This document shows positions 61,901-64,000 of a stretch of 64,000 nucleotides of DNA, piece by piece. The notes under the pieces were generated by a model that saw only the letters and a program-made list of their open reading frames with translations, had not been told where the DNA came from and did not search any database. This DNA is from Shewanella denitrificans OS217. Lineage in GTDB: Bacteria; Pseudomonadota; Gammaproteobacteria; Enterobacterales; Shewanellaceae. The translations under genes were made by a program, and so were the position numbers. Where the stretch lies: positions 1,302,001 to 1,366,000 of the forward strand of contig NC_007954.1 in assembly GCF_000013765.1 (NCBI RefSeq), given 5' to 3'. Each line of letters begins with the position of its first letter. The stretch's first letter is position 1.

Positions 61901-64000
61901 TCTTGTTGTCGGTAACAGAGTGGCCTCTGACCAGAACCGGCAAAGTAGACCGCAACACCTTACAGGCATGGTATGAGCAGTGGCTTTTGGAGCATCAATT
62001 AAATACCCGCTCACTGACGCCAACTGAACGTCAAATCACCAAAGTGTGGGAGTCTGTACTGGGCTGCAAAACACTGAATCACTCCGCTCACTTCTATCAG
62101 CTCGGTGGTAATTCGTTACTGCTCCTCAAAGCCCATAATGAGCTGGTACGTGTATTTCAACAGCAGATAGACTTGTCTTTATGTTTACAAAATCCGATAT
62201 TGAGTGAATTAGCTGAAGCCATTTCCTCCAGCCAAACAACGGCCACAGTAGAAGAACCGGAAGTTCAGCTAAGTGCACAATCATTATTCCCGCTAACAAC
62301 GGAGCAGAAAAGGCTATGGTTAACAGAAATTATCCAGCCATCAATAGCTTATAATATTCCTATTTTTCTCCCAGTGCCGAAGACAATTAACTACGAACAA
62401 ATACAAACTACAGTAAACCAATTAGTTAAAGCTAATCCGGCACTTGGATTAAAACTGGTAGAACTAAACGGTGAAGTTAGTCAACAAATCCGTTCAATAG
62501 ATGACATTCTAGTTGAACATATATCCGTCAATACCGCACAACTTCAAAAATGCAAAGTAGGACTTGGCCAAAAAGCCATTAATTTGGCTGAAGGTGTAAT
62601 GTGCGCTCATTTTATCGAGACAGATACTAGCAATCACTGGCTTGTATTGAATATTCACCATATCTGTTTTGACGGACAGTCGTTGCTTCCTCTGATTACG
62701 GCTTTTAATCAGCTACTGTCAGGTCGGAGTATTGAGAGGGATCTAGGTTTCTTTCAACATATTCAATGGCAGCAAACAACTCAGTATAGGGAACTGATAC
62801 AGGAGCAAAAAAAGTACTGGCAAGATCGTTTAGCAGCTTTGGAAGCTCCTACTGTCCTACCTTATTTATCTCAACCAAATGAATCAAGAAAATCCAGAAA
62901 TCTTAGCATTCCTTTAGATCCAACGTTAGTGGCAAATATTACCCAATTAGCAAGAGAACTGAATACCACCGAGTTCACACTTTGGTCCAGCTTAACAACC
63001 TTACTCCTTGGAAGACTAAATCAGGTAAATTATGCTACTTTAGTCACGCCCGTTGCCAAGCGATTACATGCTTATGAATCAGAGAGTATTGGCTTTTTTG
63101 CCAATACTCTCTTACTGCATTCAGCCTGGACTGAAAGTATTTCCTTTAGAGATTTCATTAGTCAAAAGCACACCGAGATCACTAACGACCTTTGTCATCA
63201 ATTAGTTTCTTTAGGCACTCTGTTGAGCATGCAAAAGCAACAAGGCAAGGAAATAGATACCTTGTCTGAGGTGTTGTTTTCAATGACGAAACCAGAGTTG
63301 GGAAATAATGAGCTTGAAGTGGGAGTGAATCCTGATGTGAAGTTTGATTTGGGTTTAACGTTGTCTTTCTCTACGAAAGGTGATTATGCACAAATTGAAT
63401 ATCGCAAATCAGCCTATAGTATAAATATGCTCGAAAAGACGGTTGAAGCATTATTATTTCTTGCTCAGCAAGTTCATGCAAATCCGGACGTTAGCATTGG
63501 GGCACTGGAGCTTACACAAACAATTACCAAGACAGAACTAGGCTGTTCAAACACATTTTTAAGTGTTCCAAAACAAATTATTAACTTAGCTCATCGGCAT
63601 GAAAATGAAATCGCTGTAACCGACGGGCAAACAGAATTGACTTACCACATGTTGGTAGAATCAGCGCAACGGATGGCTGTACATTTGCAACATGCAGGTA
63701 TTAAAAAAGGCGATCGGGTTGCGGTGTTAGTCAGGCGACAAGCAATGCTACCAGTAACATTATTAGCCATACTTATCACTGGGGCAGTTTATGTGCCCCT
63801 AGACCCAGAATACCCTGTTAGTAGAAATCAGTACATATTATACGATGCCCAGCCGAGTGTGGTTATTTACGATATTCCACCAGACACGTTCAGCGGTGAA
63901 CTTCCTTCAGGTTTGCAGTGGATATCTTTACCTAGTTTATTAAAACCGTTACCAAATATTGAGCTGCAACCGGTAACAATAACGGCGGACGATTTGTCCC
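55906..64000 (+). CDS. nonribosomal peptide synthetase (incomplete), docking-C-A-T-C-A-T-C-A...
   Basis: Open for 2698 codons and runs off the window. A TubC-type docking domain (1-55: RKLLAELKQQGIVVQVNNEQL..TIKS, AIRKLKQHKQTLIGYL) begins it. Module 1: C (PHIIMDGWS near 200; first His of HHxxxDG is Pro), A (INFSSGTTGEPKG near 635), T (QLGGNSLL, Ser about 1040). Module 2 repeats 1030 residues later, nearly identical. Module 3: C with HHICFDGQS near 2250, then the start of an A domain from about 2545. The repeated A domains read D-A-L-W-L-G-G-T-F, close to a valine code. No thioesterase in view. Base composition of modules 1-2 looks richer in G+C than module 3. Confidence 0.92.
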   Translation, partial: MSIRKLLAELKQQGIVVQVNNEQLTIKSTVSPISPDAIRKLKQHKQTLIGYLKQLEMAPMTIHKISDAVKSHGVGISIQQLSLWPLYQMGQAAHYNIPVCYALPVEVNTERLCQALIQVYQQHDALHSIFVDNGEQVLLRPRIDTNWQAQVELISPDSLETTVIKAYQQEQARQFDLVNDTLFVARLLDAGEQRFILLNFPHIIMDGWSIGQLWQKVNHYYVGDNTQTTTDTETPADYCDYLAWLSGQTEQHDYWQTRLQGYVPFEWHSLSHTSHININSAPEHLRYSRLIPEDVTALRTLAQSEQVSMFCAALYLWSCTLSQFTGQNDIVVSTPYVNREQRQLLDIIGYLVSMIPVRYQRQETLKTFQQHWHQDLAAAHCDFNALLNDLDLVSEGGRHPLQQSVFSWQDGIVSAPMLAGAPLGRRETTLEKSKFPLNLSIVPLDEGYQLKWEYDPAILSSDTIEQLETLFIDSIRSQGYWTRQWPEVPEPTISDSNVITRLLAQVQARGEATALIQDDEQLTYQTLWTQSLKIAGQLQHIGVKPGERVGLCLPRGIPMVIGLVGIVMAGGVYVPLSEDDDNVRLAQLASRCQMRYCLTGRDISDIDVLTRLSVNDLLQAPEHTFQPVLLSGTSPMYINFSSGTTGEPKGICCVHQGVIRLVCSPDYMHLDTDTCMLSAAALTFDAFTLELWGPLLNGGQVQLLSNKQLNVVQLQHLITDQGVNTLWLTAALFHTLVDIDVRAFSGLQQLLVGGDVISPGHVQKVYASDPDICIINGYGPTENTTFTCCYTIPRDWPVNEPLPVGTPIRGTGVCLLNVDNTPVLSGCVGEIVATGAGLAAGYLDPQQEIGRFVELELPDRRCRAYRTGDMGYVDSLGRIRFLGRADQQVKINGFRVELEAINRALSAIDGIKRGETIAITPNKPGGAQRLVGFVQQEREVVPDTSEVTDVTELLTHLSPTLPGYMLPGVLLSVTEWPLTRTGKVDRNTLQAWYEQWLLEHQLNTRSLTPTERQITKVWESVLGCKTLNHSAHFYQLGGNSLLALKAVSQLASIFKLNIGILDVLKRPVLSQLASHIQQMQQQDLIKAAEFYIQPITNAVKSHGVGISIQQLSLWPLYQMGQAAHYNIPVCYALPVEVNTERLCQALIQVYQQHDALHSIFVDNGEQVLLRPRIDTNWQAQVELISPDSLETTVIKAYQQEQARQFDLVNDTLFVARLLDAGEQRFILLNFPHIIMDGWSIGQLWQKVNHYYVGDNTQTTTDTETPADYCDYLAWLSGQTEQHDYWQTRLQGYVPFEWHSLSHTSHININSAPEHLRYSRLIPEDVTALRTLAQSEQVSMFCAALYLWSCTLSQFTGQNDIVVSTPYVNREQRQLLDIIGYLVSMIPVRYQRQETLKTFQQHWHQDLAAAHCDFNALLNDLDLVSEGGRHPLQQSVFSWQDGIVSAPMLAGAPLGRRETTLEKSKFPLNLSIVPLDEGYQLKWEYDPAILSSDTIEQLETLFIDSIRSQGHWTRQWPEVPEPTISDSNVITRLLAQVQARGEATALIQDDEQLTYQTLWTQSLKIAGQLQHIGVKPGERVGLCLPRGIPMVIGLVGIVMAGGVYVPLSEDDDNVRLAQLASRCQMRYCLTGRDISDIDVLTRLSVNDLLQAPEHTFQPVLLSGTSPMYINFSSGTTGEPKGICCVHQGVIRLVCSPDYMHLDTDTCMLSAAALTFDAFTLELWGPLLNGGQVQLLSNKQLNVVQLQHLITDQGVNTLWLTAALFHTLVDIDVRAFSGLQQLLVGGDVISPGHVQKVYASDPDICIINGYGPTENTTFTCCYTIPRDWPVNEPLPVGTPIRGTGVCLLNVDNTPVLSGCVGEIVATGAGLAAGYLDPQQEIGRFVELELPDRRCRAYRTGDMGYVDSLGRIRFLGRADQQVKINGFRVELEAINRALSAIDGIKRGETIAITPNKPGGAQRLVGFVQQEREVVPDTSEVTDVTELLTHLSPTLPGYMLPGVLLSVTEWPLTRTGKVDRNTLQAWYEQWLLEHQLNTRSLTPTERQITKVWESVLGCKTLNHSAHFYQLGGNSLLLLKAHNELVRVFQQQIDLSLCLQNPILSELAEAISSSQTTATVEEPEVQLSAQSLFPLTTEQKRLWLTEIIQPSIAYNIPIFLPVPKTINYEQIQTTVNQLVKANPALGLKLVELNGEVSQQIRSIDDILVEHISVNTAQLQKCKVGLGQKAINLAEGVMCAHFIETDTSNHWLVLNIHHICFDGQSLLPLITAFNQLLSGRSIERDLGFFQHIQWQQTTQYRELIQEQKKYWQDRLAALEAPTVLPYLSQPNESRKSRNLSIPLDPTLVANITQLARELNTTEFTLWSSLTTLLLGRLNQVNYATLVTPVAKRLHAYESESIGFFANTLLLHSAWTESISFRDFISQKHTEITNDLCHQLVSLGTLLSMQKQQGKEIDTLSEVLFSMTKPELGNNELEVGVNPDVKFDLGLTLSFSTKGDYAQIEYRKSAYSINMLEKTVEALLFLAQQVHANPDVSIGALELTQTITKTELGCSNTFLSVPKQIINLAHRHENEIAVTDGQTELTYHMLVESAQRMAVHLQHAGIKKGDRVAVLVRRQAMLPVTLLAILITGAVYVPLDPEYPVSRNQYILYDAQPSVVIYDIPPDTFSGELPSGLQWISLPSLLKPLPNIELQPVTITADDLS
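56107..59030 (+). repeat. NRPS module duplication, copy 1 (2924 bases)
   Basis: Matches 59197-62120 at a constant offset of 3090 bases. By eye I find two differences: T57343 versus C60433 (Tyr to His) and C58998 versus T62088 (silent). The copy starts just after the docking domain, within the C-domain entry, and ends inside the T domain right after GGNSLL. Confidence 0.95.
59197..62120 (+). repeat. NRPS module duplication, copy 2 (2924 bases)
   Basis: Second copy, in the same reading frame (3090 = 3 x 1030). The 166 bases between copies (59031-59196) encode the second half of the first T domain and the linker. After 62120 the sequence is unrelated to that following copy 1, so the T domain of module 2 has a different C-terminal half. 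Confidence 0.95.

Overview
The window reads as a chromosomal segment of a Shewanella-type gammaproteobacterium. The block ettA, glyA, nrdR, ribD, ribE, ribBX, ribH, nusB, thiL, pgpA, recN has the order known from Shewanella. The rib operon carries the Shewanella-style RibB variant whose C-terminal domain lacks GTP cyclohydrolase II zinc ligands. No CRISPR, tRNA or rRNA was seen.

Region 1 (1-9400) is a worn stretch of chromosomal-integron cassettes: small odd proteins, non-ATG starts and attC-like sites. It is riddled with insertion sequences. Two IS10-like (IS4-family) copies both sit at the 3' boundary of an attC site. There is also an IS110/IS1111-type element, an IS91-like element with a companion tyrosine recombinase, and an IS3 element that split a long hairpin. 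Several multi-branched palindromic structures lie at 7.47-9.18 kb.

Region 2 (9400-25500) is ordinary core genome: translation factor EttA, serine hydroxymethyltransferase, the riboflavin/NusB/ThiL/PgpA operon, SOS-controlled RecN with two LexA boxes, two acetyltransferases, a radical SAM protein and MtgA. Two arrays of 7-base tandem repeats lie between convergent gene pairs.

Region 3 (25500-31400) holds a caspase-like candidate effector whose leader resembles those of contractile-injection-system cargo, then an RND pump and its adaptor.

Region 4 (31700-64000) is a large AT-rich biosynthetic locus and the most interesting part. It has a 47-residue peptide gene; a nucleotidyltransferase-fold protein with a PqqD/RRE-like C-terminus; PEP mutase fused to a nucleotidyltransferase; phosphonopyruvate decarboxylase; an FAD/NAD(P) protein; a second nucleotidyltransferase; a 2-aminoethylphosphonate-type aminotransferase; a FomA-like kinase and a P-loop kinase; a cobalamin-dependent radical SAM enzyme; a ferritin-like diiron protein; a PNPOx-fold flavoprotein; and a serine-hydrolase-fold protein with Cys in place of the catalytic Ser. 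After an ISAs1 insertion come a divergent set (a phosphonate-monoester-hydrolase/sulfatase-like enzyme, a shortened GNAT, a free carrier protein with a TubC-type docking domain) and two NRPS genes. The second NRPS runs off the window and contains a 2.92-kb, almost identical in-frame duplication of a C-A-T module.

Taken together, the genes predict a phosphonate-containing nonribosomal peptide. PEP would go to phosphonopyruvate, phosphonoacetaldehyde and an aminophosphonate. Transient cytidylylation and radical methylation would follow the logic of fosfomycin biosynthesis (Fom1/Fom2/Fom3), with kinases possibly giving self-protection and the NRPS adding amino acids (one A domain reads as Gly, two as Val-like). 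This is inference from families and gene order; the product is not known.
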